Positions 49,029 through 61,396 of a stretch of 64,000 nucleotides of DNA are shown one piece after another. Source of the stretch: Parascedosporium putredinis (taxonomy: Eukaryota; Ascomycota; Sordariomycetes; Microascales; Microascaceae); NCBI GenBank assembly GCA_949357655.1, contig CASHTG010000015.1, positions 682,001 through 746,000 of the forward strand, given 5' to 3'. A program made the position numbers and the translations under genes. Below the pieces are notes generated by a model. That model did not search any database and had not been told where the DNA came from. It worked only from the letters and a program-made list of their open reading frames with translations. Position 1 is the first letter of the stretch. Each line of letters begins with the position of its first letter.

Positions 49029-50973
49029 ATGTGGTCCCGCCTCGCCCTCGTGGGCGGTGTTTTGTCCTCCCTCCTTTCCCCGCGGCGGCCCTTTGGCCTA
49101 TTCCACGCGAACTTGAGACTGGTGAAGGTGTGCTCTTTATCGCGCAGACGTTGGAGATAACGTACAATGGAGGATCTGTATGCTGGCCTTCCTCCGATAC
49201 TTCTTGCCTCTATAGCTACGGTGATACTGAGAAAGTACTAAATGTGCAGCTTCCCTACACGTACGGATACAGCCCCCCTCGGGACCCCAATGCAACGACA
49301 AGGACATTGTCCAGGGCGGCGTGTCCCGGGCTCTCGGGGCCATTTTCGAAGACAATTTCGTCCCCTGGAGGCTCCGGCCACGCAACTCGGAGTTCGAACC
49401 CGACGTGTACGCCAGCGACAAGAAATGGGTCAAGTCTCTGACCATCTCGCACGAGGAAAGGGAGGATTCCTCGTGCTACAAGCCGGTGGCGGGTGAGGTG
49501 GACGAGTCCTACACGTTTGAGCTAACAAAAGATGGCGAGGCGACGATTGAGGCCAAGACGGCCATTGGTGTGCTCCGTGCTCTGGAGACGTTTGTGCAGC
49601 TCTTTACCAGCACAACGTGGGGACGTTTTGGTACACGACGCTGGCCCCGGTCTCCATCAAGGACGAGCCGAAATACCCGCACCGCGGCGTCCTACTCGAC
49701 GTGGCGCGCAACTGGTACCCGGTCAAGGACATTTTGCGGACGATTGACGCCATCTCGTGGAACAAGATGAACCGACTCCACATCCACATCACGGACTCGC
49801 AGTCGTGGCCTCTCGACATCCCCGCCTTCCCCGAGCTTTCGGCCAAGGGATCGTACGGCAAGGGCCGCACGTACAGCCCGGCCGACCTCGACCGCATCCA
49901 AGAGTACGGCGCCCACCGCGGTGTCGAGGTGATTCTCGAGATCGACATGCCGGGCCACATTGGGTCCGTGGCGGAGGCGTTCCCGGAGCTGATTGTAGCG
50001 TACAACCTCATCCCCTACCAGTGGTGGTGTGCGCAGCCGCCGTGCGGCGCGTTCAAGCTCAACAACACGGACGTGGACCAGTTCCTCGAGACGCTGTTCG
50101 ACGACCTTTTGCCCCGTGTCGCGCCTTACTCGGCCTACTTCCACACGGGCGGCGACGAGCTGAACAAGAACGACTCGATGCTCGACGACGGCGTGCGCTC
50201 CAACGAGACGGCGGTGCTGCAGCCGCTGCTGCAGAGGTTTATCGACAAGCAGCACGGTCGGGTCAGGAAGGCGGGTCTGGCGCCCATGGTATGGGAGGAG
50301 ATTCCGCTGGAGTGGAACGTGACGATTGGTAAGGACGTGGTGGTGCAGACGTGGTTGGGCAAAGACTCGGTGAGCAGCCTCACGGCGGCGGGCCACAAGA
50401 TTATCGACAGCAACTACAACTTTTGGGTGAGTACTTTTAACTTCTTTCTTTCTTTCTTTGGTTTCCTCGGCCCTTGGTCCCGAACTCTGAGCTTTCTTGT
50501 CTTTGTCTTGTATTTGCATGACTAACCTTGGGTGTAATATGCAGTACCTCGATTGCGGACGAGGCGCATGGCTCAACTTTGAGAACGGCGAAGCGTACCA
50601 GCAGTTTTACCCATTCAACGACTGGTGCGGGCCGACCAAGAGCTGGAGACTGGTCTACTCGCACGACCCGGCGGCGGGACTCAGCGAGGAGCAGGCCAAG
50701 AACGTGCTCGGAGGGGAGCTGGCAGTCTGGAGCGAGACGATTGACCCGGTGACGTTGGACGGCATCATCTGGCCGCGGGCTAGCGCGGCGGGTGAGGTCC
50801 TCTGGTCGGGTCGACAGGACGCGTCGGGCCAGAACCGGAGTCAATACGATGCCTCGCCGCGACTTGCGGATATGCGAGAGCGCATGGTGGCGCGGGGCGT
50901 GGGTGCAGCGGCGATTACCCAGCTTTGGTGCACGCAGTCGCAGAATCCCGAGGAATGTGCTTACATTGTATAA
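49029..50973 (+). CDS. GH20 beta-N-acetylhexosaminidase, secreted (three frameshifts)
   Basis: Exons 49029-49177, 49250-50426 and 50545-50973; about 585 aa with three missing bases (49078-49081, about 49292, 49607). It removes terminal N-acetylglucosamine from chitobiose and other chitin fragments, for cell-wall turnover or chitin use. A signal peptide (MWSRLALVGGVLSSLLSP then AAALWP) is followed by a GH20b-type domain (GVLFIAQTLEITYNGG ... LRALETFVQLF). The catalytic barrel has PHRGVLLDVARNWYPV, NRLHIHITDSQSWPL, EIDMPGHIGS, the catalytic Asp-Glu pair in HTGGDELNKND (about 353/354) and GGELAVWSETIDP. The splice at NFW/YLDCGRG lies in a conserved stretch. The last intron has a long pyrimidine tract. 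Best match is fungal exochitinase-type hexosaminidase. Confidence 0.95.
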
Positions 50974-53900
50974 GCAGTAGCGGAAGGCGCAAGTTTTTTT
51001 AGTTTTTTTTTTCAACTGTTTATTTTTATTATTTATGATTTTTTTCTTTTCGTCAAAAGGCGACGATCAAAGATTGGGCTTATGAGAAGCAACGGAAGAA
51101 GAAAGGTCAAGGCTCATACTTCCAAGTGCGTCCTCAGTTGGACCATATGGCCTAAGGCAGCAGCGGCTCGAGATACACAGATGGATGGACTCATTGGAAC
51201 TTTTCCTTTTGAATTCCTTTTTTCCTCCATTCCCCTATTCTACGTTTTATTTTCAACCTCATCATTAGGCATGACACTCGCGGTTTGAACTCTCATCAAT
51301 ACAACTTTTCCTAAACCCTCACAGTCCAGACGTATCCAGTGATCTTGATTGGTCCCCGGTTGTGACAATGACGTATCCATGGGTATGGATGTACGAAGTA
51401 TGTATACACAGCTCGACGTTGAACGTGAGCGGCTCCTGGGACAGTAAAGGATCATCCATGGATCAATTACATTATTTTCTTTTCTACTTGGAAGTGGTCC
51501 TGAGCTCGAGTGCGGCTTGCGGAGCTTCGGCGGAGACAGCTTGGAACGGAGTGGTTGATGCAGGCCAGTTTTCCAAGTGGGAGCGGAGACGAACCGGACC
51601 GTCGGGCAGACCGCGTGCTCCGGTCCTCGGGTCAGTGGTCAGTCATGCCTGCTTTTCGAAGTTGCCCGCGGGCGGTTAATAAAGGACCCCTTCATAGAGT
51701 ATGGTGTAATGGCGTATAGTCGCAGTAGTCTACTAGTAGTCTTCCGTACAAGTAGCGTTTGAAGTTGCGGGAGAGGGTTGTCACGGTTCAATGGATTAGA
51801 TAGATCTGTAGATAGATCTGAAGAACAGGGCCGTTCCTGTGGAATGTTGTAGGTCCTATGCCCATTTCGCAGGTACACTACAGCAAGTATCCCCAGAAGC
51901 CGGTGCTGCGGCGAGCCGGCTTTGCCTTCTTCTCTCTTTTATTGTTTTGGGGTTGTGCGGGCGGGTGTAATGTTTTTTTCTTCTTGCATTGATTGCCCTT
52001 CGGCTGGAGCGGAGAGAGGCCGGCGGAGACGGACTTCTAGAGCGGCTCACAAACTCCATTCCGCATTGCCCATCATTGCCCCGCAGTTCAAAAGGGCGCT
52101 ACTACCCACACGTACCTACACCTTTGCTTGTGCCAGCTTGACAGCTAGCACAAATCGGGGAGAGGGTTGGTTCAGGGGAGGGGAAAGGGTTGCACTGGGG
52201 CCGGGATTAGACGGGCCCTGACCATTGCAAGCACGGGGATTCGGTCATGGCGAAACCTGGGGAAAGAGAGCCAGCCAAAAGTGGCGTGGTGCCCCGCTCT
52301 TTGGAAAGTTGGTTCTCCTCGATCGATCTGGGCGTCGGCGAGGAAGAAGAAGAAACTAAAATGTCTCTCTTTGTTTAATATGCGTTCATAATTGTGATGA
52401 ACCCACGTTCTACGAATGTCTGCGTGGCGATCTTTGTACACTACAGATGTGAGGTGAAAGGCACGGAAGGGGAAGCGGAGTAGACTGGCACAGGGAAGAG
52501 GGGAGGAGGTGAACTTGGCCGAGAGTGCCATGGTCAGTCGATAGGTGCAGGGCCAAAACCAAAACGAAAAAAGAAACAGCAAAAAGAGAAGGTGAAAACC
52601 AAGACATACAAGCGAGGGGCGGTGGCAGGGGAGCTTGAAGTGGGTGCGCTGATCAGCATGGAGCATGGACGTGAAGGCAGTCCAAGTATCGACAGAGAGA
52701 AAAGTCGCCGGAACGGAGCTGGAGGCGGCAACGAGATTCTTCCCGAAGCCCCCTCCCAAGACATGCGCAGCGTGGCGTCTGGGGTGCATGGCCTGGCTGG
52801 CCATGGGACAGCAGCTGCAATTTTCTTGTGCTCAACTGTTTTACTCCCACGAGGCATTCTGTTTGTCATACAATGGCAGCGCGAGTTGTCCAAGTATGTT
52901 GTCCTAGGCAAAGGTACCTCCACTACAACACCTAGACGCTAGTGTTCTTTTCTTTTTCCTTTCCCTTTTTTTTTTCCGGGTCCCCCTTCTCATTTACTTT
53001 GCAGATGCCCATTTTCATTAGACTGGGGCTCTTGCTCCGGGCCAAGCAGGGTCTCCACCACGCGATGCGATGCTAACCTTGCTTGGCCAGATCCCCAGTG
53101 CGCACACTCCTTTCTCTCGCTTTTTCCCTTTTGCTTGCCCTCCTCCCTTTCTCCCCTTCTCCTCTTCTCCCCTTCTCCCCTTCTCCCCTTCCACACGCCC
53201 CACCTTTGGCCCTGGTGTACGCCATGTGCGACCCTAAGATCCGCAGCACGGAAGACGGAAACAAAGAATATCTTCATTCGCTCCAGTGGAGAGAGGTGGA
53301 ATCGAGGGACCACCAGGAGGGGACGGGGCGACGAGGAGGCTAGCCTGGCAAAGGAGCATTAAGAGAAGAGGAACGGAGAACCGGGAGCGTCGGGGGCCGT
53401 TCGATGACGGTGGGGCTCCGTGGAGAAATGGGTACCTGTACTTTTCAAGTCGAGTGTTTGGTGGGCTTTCATCATACAGACTCGCGTTGCCAGTAATACA
53501 AGCAATACTCGTGTATACTGTGGTATAAACGTACAAGTATATATCCACGGACAGACAGACACCGCAGACAAGCACACACACACACACACATCCATTTCAT
53601 ATATATATATAGATATATAGCAAGACCCCCATTGCCTCGCCTCTCCAGATCGAGAACGAGTTCGTTTTCGACATTCAGGACCTCGACGCTGTCTCGGTAC
53701 CTAGAGATTTGCCCCTTTGACGCCAAGCCATCGTTCTCTTGTTCTCCTTTTTCTTTCCTTACTTTTTCCTCCCTCCGGGCAGACCACCCCTCTCACCGAG
53801 TCTAGACCGCGGGAACGGACACGGAGCACGTAAAACAACGAAAAGAGTGTGTCAAAGTGCCTACCCGCCCGCAACCCGCACGTCGACGAGCAAGCAAGCA

Positions 53901-54267
53901 TCTGATTGCTACCAGCCGAGGCTCTCTAATACCAAACGACGATCTGAGCCCACTCCCCGCGTCTCCCCCTTCTTTGTGTCTGTCACCTTGTAGACTTGTA
54001 CAAGAGGGATACCCCTTCGAACTTGGGGTTGCATTTACACAAGAGCGCTAGCCTACAAGTGAATCAGACATTATAGCACACGCACCGACATAGTATATCT
54101 ATAACCAACACCCTAGGGATCCATTGGATATCACCATCGTTCTAGCTTTGGGTTCTTTGCTATCAAAAAGAGAGTCTAGCCCGCTATTCCGCTATTCAAA
54201 CCCAGCAGTTGTCTCTCTCTCTCTGTTTCTCCTTCTCTTTTTTCTAGAAACCACCATCGTCTTCACC
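50974..54267. other. Intergenic, 3.3 kb, CYP52-like promoter at the right
   Basis: No coding sequence recognised. It includes a poly-T-rich tail after the GH20 stop, palindromes around 51391-51400 and 51451-51462, a CTTCTCCC-type minisatellite at 53151-53190, short CA and TA runs at 53573-53620, and a long leader with CT repeats (54210-54245) before the P450. Confidence 0.5.
53151..53190. repeat. CTTCTCCC-type C/T minisatellite
   Basis: Imperfect tandem copies of an eight-base pyrimidine unit in intergenic DNA. Confidence 0.8.
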
Positions 54268-55974
54268 ATGGGCCTCATCGAGGACCTCGTCGGCGACCTC
54301 TCCGCCAAGTCGGTGGGCGTCTTCGTCGCGGCCTCGTGCACCATCTACGTCGTCCTCGTCACCGTCGACCAGAACCGCCGCCGCCGCCGCCTCGGCGCCC
54401 GCGCCCCCGCGCCAAGTACTGGCTCCCCTTCGGCATCGACTTCCTCTACCGCGGCATCCGCGACAACCGGCGCGACCTCAACATGGAGAACTGGCAGAGC
54501 CAGTTCGCCCGCATCGGCGCCTACACCGCCGAGGCCAACGTCGCCGGCCACCCCGTCATCTTGACCGCCGAGCCTGACAACGTCAAGGCCATCCTGTCCA
54601 CCCAGTTCGCCGACTACGGCAAGGGCGAGGACTTCCACGCCGACTTTCGCGATTTCCTCGGCGACAGCATCTTCGCCACCGACGGCGACCTCTGGCACTC
54701 GAGCCGCCAGCTCGTCCGCCCCCAGTTCATCAAGGACCGCGTCAGCGACCTGCACTGCTTCGAGCATCATACGCAGTCCCTGTTCAGGGCCATCGCCAAC
54801 GGCGGGCCCCTCAACGGCGGGGGTCAGTACGTGGATCTCGAGGCTGGCGATGGCCGAAAGGTCGATGTTAGTGACTTGTTTTACCGCCTGGCCCTCGACG
54901 TCTCGACCGACTTCTTGTTTGGCTACTCTGTCGACACTCTCTTGTATGTTTCTACTTTTTTCCTTCATCCCCCTTTCTTCTTCCAAGCCCAAAAAAGCAA
55001 TCCACTCACCGCCTCCACAGCTCCCCACCGAACCCTTCGCCGACGCCTTCGACGAAGTCCAACGCATCCAAGGCCTCATCGCCCGCGCCAAAGGCGCCAC
55101 ATGGCTCATCCCCGCCGCACCTTCTGGCCCGGCCTCCGCACCATCGACTCCTTCGTCAACCAGTACATCGACCGCGCCCTCGCCCTCGCCCCCGAGGAGC
55201 TCGCCTCCAAGACCAAGTCCGACAAGGGCTACACCTTCCTGCACGCCGCCGCCGGCTTCACCCGCGACCGCAAAGTCCTGCGCGACCAAATCGTCGCCCT
55301 CCTCCTCGCCGGCCGCGACACCACCGCCTCCACCTTGTCTTTCGCCCTCTACGAGCTCTCTCGCCGGCCCGACGTCGTCGCCAAGCTCCGCCGCGAGATC
55401 CTCGCCACCGTCGGGTCCCGCCGCTGCCCCACCTACCGCGACCTCAAAAACATGCCCTACCTCAAGGCCGTCGTCAACGAGACCCTCCGCCTCTATCCCG
55501 TCGTTCCCTTCAACGTCCGCGTCGCCCTCCGCGACACCACCCTGCCCCGCGGCGGCGGCCCGGACGGCAAGAGCCCCGTCGCCGTCCTGAAAAACACCTC
55601 GGTCGCTTACTCTACCCTCGTCATGCAGCGCCGCCCCGACATCTACCCCCGTCTCCGACTCCTTTGCCGACCCCGCCCTCTACAGCCCCGAGCGCTGGGA
55701 GCACTGGCACCCCCGCGGCCACGAGTACGTCCCCTTCAACGCCGGGCCCCGCATCTGCGTCGGCCAGCAGTTCGCCCTCACCGAGATGGCCTACGTCATC
55801 TGCCGCATGTTTCAAAAGTTTGAGCGCGTCGAGGGCTTCACCCGCCCCGGCCCCACCGGCGAAGTCCGCCTCAAGACTGACCTTACCCTCAAGCCCGGTG
55901 ACCCCATCGTCGTCGCTTTCTGGGAGGCCAAATCGTCTGGGGAGGAGGCGGACGGGTCGCTCAACGAAAAGTAG
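54268..55974 (+). CDS. CYP52-like cytochrome P450 (three to four frameshifts)
   Basis: Exons about 54268-54943 and 55021-55974; about 540 aa. It is a heme monooxygenase of the ER membrane; the CYP52 family hydroxylates the terminal carbon of n-alkanes and fatty acids. The N-terminus has one membrane anchor (VGVFVAASCTIYVVLVTV). CYP landmarks: HADFRDFLGDSIFATDG and WHSSRQLVRPQF of helix C, the I-helix LLLAGRDTTAST, the ExxR motif ETLRLYP, and the heme loop FNAGPRICVGQQFAL with its cysteine. The frame changes at C-runs near 54404 (base missing), 55110 (missing) and 55646 (extra C or two missing). The intron phases do not join unless one more base is missing near 54940. Substrate cannot be fixed from sequence, and a related fatty-acid omega-hydroxylase is equally possible. 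Confidence 0.9.
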
Positions 55975-56296
55975 ATTCCTAAAAATCAAGCGCGCGGGCG
56001 TTTCTTTTTTCTGCTCCCATGCCTTCTTCATGCATACGTCTTCTAGGAGGGAACTCCGAATTTGAATCATGACATTTTCTCTCTTCTTTTTCTTGTCCTG
56101 GGCTAGAGACGGATACCGTCACCGGGGAGTGGACGGCGAGTTGTATGTGCTAGTACATGACGTTCTAGCCTCGCCTGGGTGTGGCACAGAACCAATCTTG
56201 TGTGGATGCTCGTCTTGATGGACAAGGCCTTCTTCGTTCGTTTCTCGAGTTTGTTTGGATTTATGTATAATGATACCTCGCTACGTAATACAGCTC
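55975..56296. other. Short convergent spacer P450 / aminotransferase
   Basis: Only 322 bp separate the two stop codons, so the 3' UTRs are short or overlap. No gene seen. Confidence 0.5.
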
Positions 56297-58430
56297 TTAC
56301 AGCAATTGAATTTCATTTCCCCCTTCCTCGTTCGCTCCCACTCCCGCCGCTGCTGGAGCATCAATCTCAAAGCTCTCCCTAATGGCCTCGCCAAACCTCC
56401 TCATCGCTTCCCTCATCCCTTCCACAGTAGCCGCCGCAAACGTGGTCCGGAAGAAGAGCTCTGACGGCCCGTCCTCCTCTCCGTGATGATACCCGTTCAC
56501 CACCGCCGCCGCATCAGGATCGCACCCGTTGGTGCCATTTACGGTATGATGGTGGGGGTCGGAAGCGGCGGCGCGGAACCAGGACCCGCGGGCGACAAGG
56601 ACGCCCTTGGAGATGCAGGACTGGAAGATTTCCTCTTCGAGCGCTGGCACGCCCGAGGAATAACGGGGGTGTTTTGTGTGGTCGAGTTTGATCCAGAGCT
56701 GATAGAGATCCCGGGATCAATGCCCCCGTATGTTAGTGAAAAGAAAATAAAGAGGGAATGTAGCAATGCATCTATTAGTTCAACTCACAAACATGCCCGC
56801 CCTGGGGACGTCCCACCGCGCCACCTCGGGCAAAAGTCGTCGCACGCGCGGAGCAAGACGTTTCTGCGGGCCTCGTACTCGACGCCGAGCGCGGCAACCC
56901 ACTCGAGGAACCCCGGTGGCCGCCCCAAGCGCGCTCGAGGAGGGTGTGGAGGGCAGCCTGGGAAAAGCCGCTGGGGCCCTGGGAGGACTCGCACTGGCGA
57001 AGAAAACGCTCAATGACTTGGGCGGAGCCGGTAGCCCAGCCCAGGCGCGAGCCGGGGAGAGGATCTTGGAGAAGGAGTCGAGGCGGAGGACGCGGCCCGA
57101 GGTATCAATGCTGAGAAAAGTGCCGGGCAGGGACGCCATGTAGGAGCTGAGTCGAGCGTCGGCGTCGGCACTGGAGGCGGCGGAAGGGTCGCCTCCGGAC
57201 CGGGGGTACGCGGGCATCTGCAGCAGGTAGTATGGGTCATCCTCGACGATGAAGATGTCGTGCTCCTCGCAGATGGCGTAAATCTCCCGCCGCCTCCCCT
57301 CGCTCAGCGACGCGCCTGTCGGGTTCTGGCCCGTGGGCACGGTATATAAAACGTGGGGCTTCCTGCCCCGGGCGGCCTCGTCCCACTCGTCTAGAATCCT
57401 TTTCAGCTCGGCGGGGACGATGCCCTCGCCGTCCATCTTGACGCCGACAATGCGGATGCCGAGGGCCCCTATGGTCTCTTGGGCCGTGGAGAAGGTGTAC
57501 TCTTCCATGAGGATGCTGTCGCCACGGGCCTTGTCGCAAAATATGCGGGCCACCGTCTCCAGGGCGCCCGTGGATCCCGTGGTCTGCATGCACCGCCAGT
57601 CGGCGTAGGGGGCGCGTAGAGGATCTCGGTCAGCTCGGTGACGAAGCGGAGCATTTGGCCCGCGCCCGTGACCTGGCTGTAGTTGAGGGCGACGGAGAGG
57701 TCGTAGTCGGCGCCCTCGGCCATGTCGTATTTGCCGATCGAGAGCGTGTTCGGCGGGGCCGGTTTGTCGGGCGGAGAGGTGTGCGGAAGGTTGAAGTCGG
57801 GGCGGGGCGGGACGGAGACGGAGAGCGAATCGAAGGGGAAGTAGCTCGCGGAGGGAGGCCGCCGCCGAGGGAGATGAGCCCGGGGGTCTTGAGGTACTTG
57901 GCTGCCTGCTTGAGGACACATGGGCGTCGGGCCCGGGACTCTTCGCTAAAGTAACCTAGTGAGGAGAGAGAAATAAGGTAATGCGTGTCAGCTTCCCAAA
58001 AGTTTGGCCAGCGGGCATAATCGGATTAGGCAAGGAAAGGAAGTGGCACCTACTGTCCCATCGTTTGGCTACCGGCGTGCCTGGTGGCTTATCGCGGGCA
58101 AGGCCTTCCGTGTTAGTGGATGAACTGCAGAGAAGATTGAAGGCAAAGCCGCACGAGCGCAGATGTTTTTTTAGCGGCTCGGAGCCTGCGGGCGCTTCCC
58201 CGTGTGAGAGCTAACGAGGAAGGGAAGACAATAAAAAGCACAAAACAAAAGGGACGGTGAAAGAGAGATCCCCCTTGCGAGAGCGGGCAGAGTCCATGGA
58301 TGGGTTCTTGGCTTACAGGCGGTTTCTTAAACATGTCGCTGTCCGAGTACGCAGCTAAGCCGGGTGCATACCGGCCGGCTTCGGCACGCCTGGCAAGGAC
58401 AGCCTCGATCCTCGATGCGTAGGGTTCCAT
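56297..58430 (-). CDS. PLP-dependent aminotransferase, Aro8-like class I/II (five frameshifts)
   Basis: Exons 58430-58317, 58087-58054 (34 nt), 57955-56789 and 56698-56297; about 573 aa after five missing bases near 57849, 57608, 57051, 56911 and 56828. With these the reading frame closes exactly. It is a fold-type I transaminase that moves an amino group between an amino acid and a 2-oxo acid. Aro8-type enzymes act on aromatic amino acids and 2-aminoadipate. Visible motifs: AKRWDS, LISLGGGLPP, LSVALNYSQVTGAGQMLRF, MQTTGSTGALE, YTVPTGQNPTG, IFIVEDDPYY (PLP-pyridine Asp), the Schiff-base lysine in LDSFSKILSPGSR, and EEEIFQSCISKGVLVARGSWF. The C-terminus is a short Gly/Ala/Glu tail. Substrate preference is open. 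Confidence 0.9.
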
Positions 58431-59027
58431 ATCGGGTTCTTGTTTCTTCGTCTTATGTTTTTCCCTCTTTTGGATCCGTGACAGTTTATCGAATCCTCCG
58501 AATTATTCACCAAAACAGAAGAGGAGGTCCCGCCACGAGGCCAGGTCGTGGGAGGGTGGTGACGTCTCCTTCACTTATACCAATTGTTCGGAACTGTCGA
58601 GATGTATGTAAGCCACCGGGTGTTTCGAAGAACCGCAGGCGGCCGCGACAACCCGCGCTGCACTAGCATTTCATTGTCCAAGACCCGGTCCTAGCCATGG
58701 TCTAGTTTGTAGGAGCGTGCGGCGGGGGCGGGTCAGGAGTCGTCCACTGTGGATCCAGTGCCACTTTACAGTGCCATTCCCGGCGCCCTTAAACTGACAG
58801 ACATTAACTCCGGAATATTTCAATGTTCCAATGTATTGGATCCGTCGATACCAGAGACTCAAGGCATCTATAATCTATTGGGTCAATTGATGGGGAAGTG
58901 AGGCTCAACCAGGAGCCGTCCCCACGTGGTTTTTTTCTCTAATTCTTTTTAATTTTCTTTTTTTCAATATCCAAAACCATTGGTGAGTAAGTGGCTCAGA
59001 TTGAGTTGGAAGCTTGGCCCATTGCCA

Positions 59028-59061
59028 ATTGATCCATCCATTCCATTGGACATGGATCAAT
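59028..59061. repeat. Inverted repeat, 10-nt arms, 14-nt spacer
   Basis: ATTGATCCAT (59028-59037) and ATGGATCAAT (59052-59061) are exact reverse complements. Confidence 0.88.
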
Positions 59062-59432
59062 GCATTTTGGGTAACGCGATTGATTAATAAGCCGTGTTCC
59101 CTCTCCAGACGTCTCTAATATTACTGCTAACCTCTCTACGTTCTTCTTGAGGGGGCGTGGGGCACGCAACCCACGAGAATCGATCAATGGATGGATTGGA
59201 TTGATCTCCTCGCCAGGAGTGGTCAATCTCAGGAAACGGAGAGCAGCCCTAGAGCAACCCGAACGAACTGCGGCTCGCTGGCGGTTCGCGGACTGCAAAC
59301 AACGAACAGAACAGGCGCCCTTGCTTTTCCTCGAGTCTTCCAATGCTGTAAGAAAAAGCAAATTGAACCTGTCGAGAGCAAGGCTTTTTCGCCGTGTGTG
59401 CAGCCTTTGCCGAGGCAGCCTGCAAATACCTT

Positions 59433-59500
59433 TCCCCTCTTTTCACTTCCCTTTTCACCTCCCTTTTCACCTCCCTTCTACCTTCCCTTTCACCTTCCCT
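59433..59500. repeat. TTTTCACCTCCC-type C/T tandem repeat
   Basis: Several imperfect copies of a 12-base pyrimidine-rich unit in intergenic DNA. Confidence 0.8.
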
Positions 59501-61374
59501 TGAGCCCTTGGGCCTCTTCAAGTCCGAAAGGCCAAGGCTCGACCCGTTCTCAGCCACCAAGCCACTGTCCCCAGTTTGAAGGCTGGCAGTCGAGTCAGCC
59601 TAGGCTGGTGCTGTTTCTTCCCGCATGCCTCGAGGGCTCCGAAACCTTTGGAATAGAGAGGCAACGGTGAACTGTGAGGGCATCGTGAACAGGGGCCGGC
59701 GTGAAATTTATCCCATTTCCAACCCTTCTCTCCTCGTTCTATTGATGAAGCCACCATGCCTAAACCCCTCCTGCACGTACAAGGCACGTGCTGCGTGTAC
59801 TTGTATTGTCCAGACACACAGGGCATCTGGACCAGGGTCCATTATCAGTGACGTCGTTTTTTGCCCTGGATCAGCCAGATGCCTCATCAACCGCCCCCAT
59901 CTCCCAGCCAGGCTGGTTGGCTCCGCCTCCCCTTCCCTAAGAGCTTGCCCTTCCCCTCCCCAGCAATGGTGACTGAGCAAGGCGGAACGTTTCGAGACTG
60001 TCTCCATATTGGCCACGCATCGTTTTGGAAGGCCAACCAGACTCTTGTCAGAGCAGTAGTACACTAGCCCTCAGTGCATCTATTCGCTGCTGGGCTAGCG
60101 GCAGAGAAAGAACGTGACTCACCGTGGCCTCCACAACCTTGAAGGATGTCGGATATGGCCGAGCGACGCCTCCCCAGGAACACCGCCAGAGCAGGTATTG
60201 GTTCGCGAACAACGGGCCGCAATACGTTTCGGTGAGCGAATGCGGATTAGATAGAGTTCAAGTGACCGCCTGACCATAGGCTCCGCCGCCCCGCGGATGT
60301 GATAAACCTTCTCCAAATGAATGAGCTGGGTCGATTAAAAGTAAAGGAAAGGGCAAAACGGCGAGAGGACCAAAGGAAAGAAAAGGCAGAGGAGAAAAAG
60401 GGACGATGAGGAGATTCCCGCCCTACCGGCACAAGAGGAGAGAGATGATGATGCCAGAGATGAAGGATAGAACAATGCTTTGCTAGAGCATCATTGATCA
60501 AAACCAAGGTTGAACGCTGTCAAGTCGGGTATCGGGTGAGGCCTCCACCCCCAATCTGATTGTGACAGTGACCTGGTCACGCTGCCCATTGTAAAGCACA
60601 ATCTTTAGGCAGCCGCGCCCCAAGGAGTTAGCCAACGCCTCCTCTCCCTCCCTCCCATTCTCCTTAAAAACCCCACGAACACCCACGACCCACGCCCTTC
60701 TAGGCTTCTTCAGTACAGACACTCGCGGATCTCACATTGTTCATAACCCCGTAACTTCGCAACAATGCAACTCACCGACCAGAAGGGGTCTATAAAACCC
60801 ACCTCAATAGCCCAAGCGAAGACGAAGAGCCCGACTGCCTCTTCCACCACAACTACTATTGGGGCTCCTACCGCGGCTAGGACGACGGTCAATATCAACG
60901 TTGGCAACACTACCGAAGCTGCCAACGCCGACGAGACTGCCAACAATGCCAGCACCGTCAACACTGTCGACAATGCTAGTACTACCAGCGCCACCCCGCC
61001 ATCGACGAGAGCGTAACCACCCAACCCAATACCAATATGGCTGGGTTCGAGCCACAGACAAACATTCTCATTCACATGGTGGGCAGCGGCCTCCACCAGG
61101 AGCCCGACGTCGCCTACGCTGGGCTAGGGCCAGGCGCGGACACCATCCCACGGCTTGAATCCGCTGAGCCGTCCGATGTTCTCTCTGATATTACTCCCAC
61201 CGTTGGATACGGCTGGCATCCTATAGTCAGGAATCGTACGTTGCGTGGTAGTCAAATATCAGACCTCCCCGTGAGAAGGCTCGAGATTGGTAGGGTCTGG
61301 TAGAGACCAAGGCAAACAAATCGCAGAGGGTGGGGCTGAAGACGGAGCCTGGCCGACACAGTGGGCTCAAATCC

Positions 61375-61396
61375 ATTGATGGATCCATCCATCAAT
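61375..61396. repeat. 22-nt near-perfect palindrome
   Basis: ATTGATGGAT and ATCCATCAAT flank a two-base centre. It has the same core as the other intergenic inverted repeats in this window. Confidence 0.9.

Noticed and set aside
16483..58430. Frameshifted genes as real pseudogenes
   Set aside because: Too many essential genes are affected, at homopolymers only, with otherwise intact motifs and splice sites; sequence error is simpler.
49029..58430. GH20, P450 and aminotransferase as a secondary-metabolite cluster
   Set aside because: No polyketide, peptide or terpene synthase, transporter or pathway regulator is nearby; the three genes are far apart and of primary-metabolism type.
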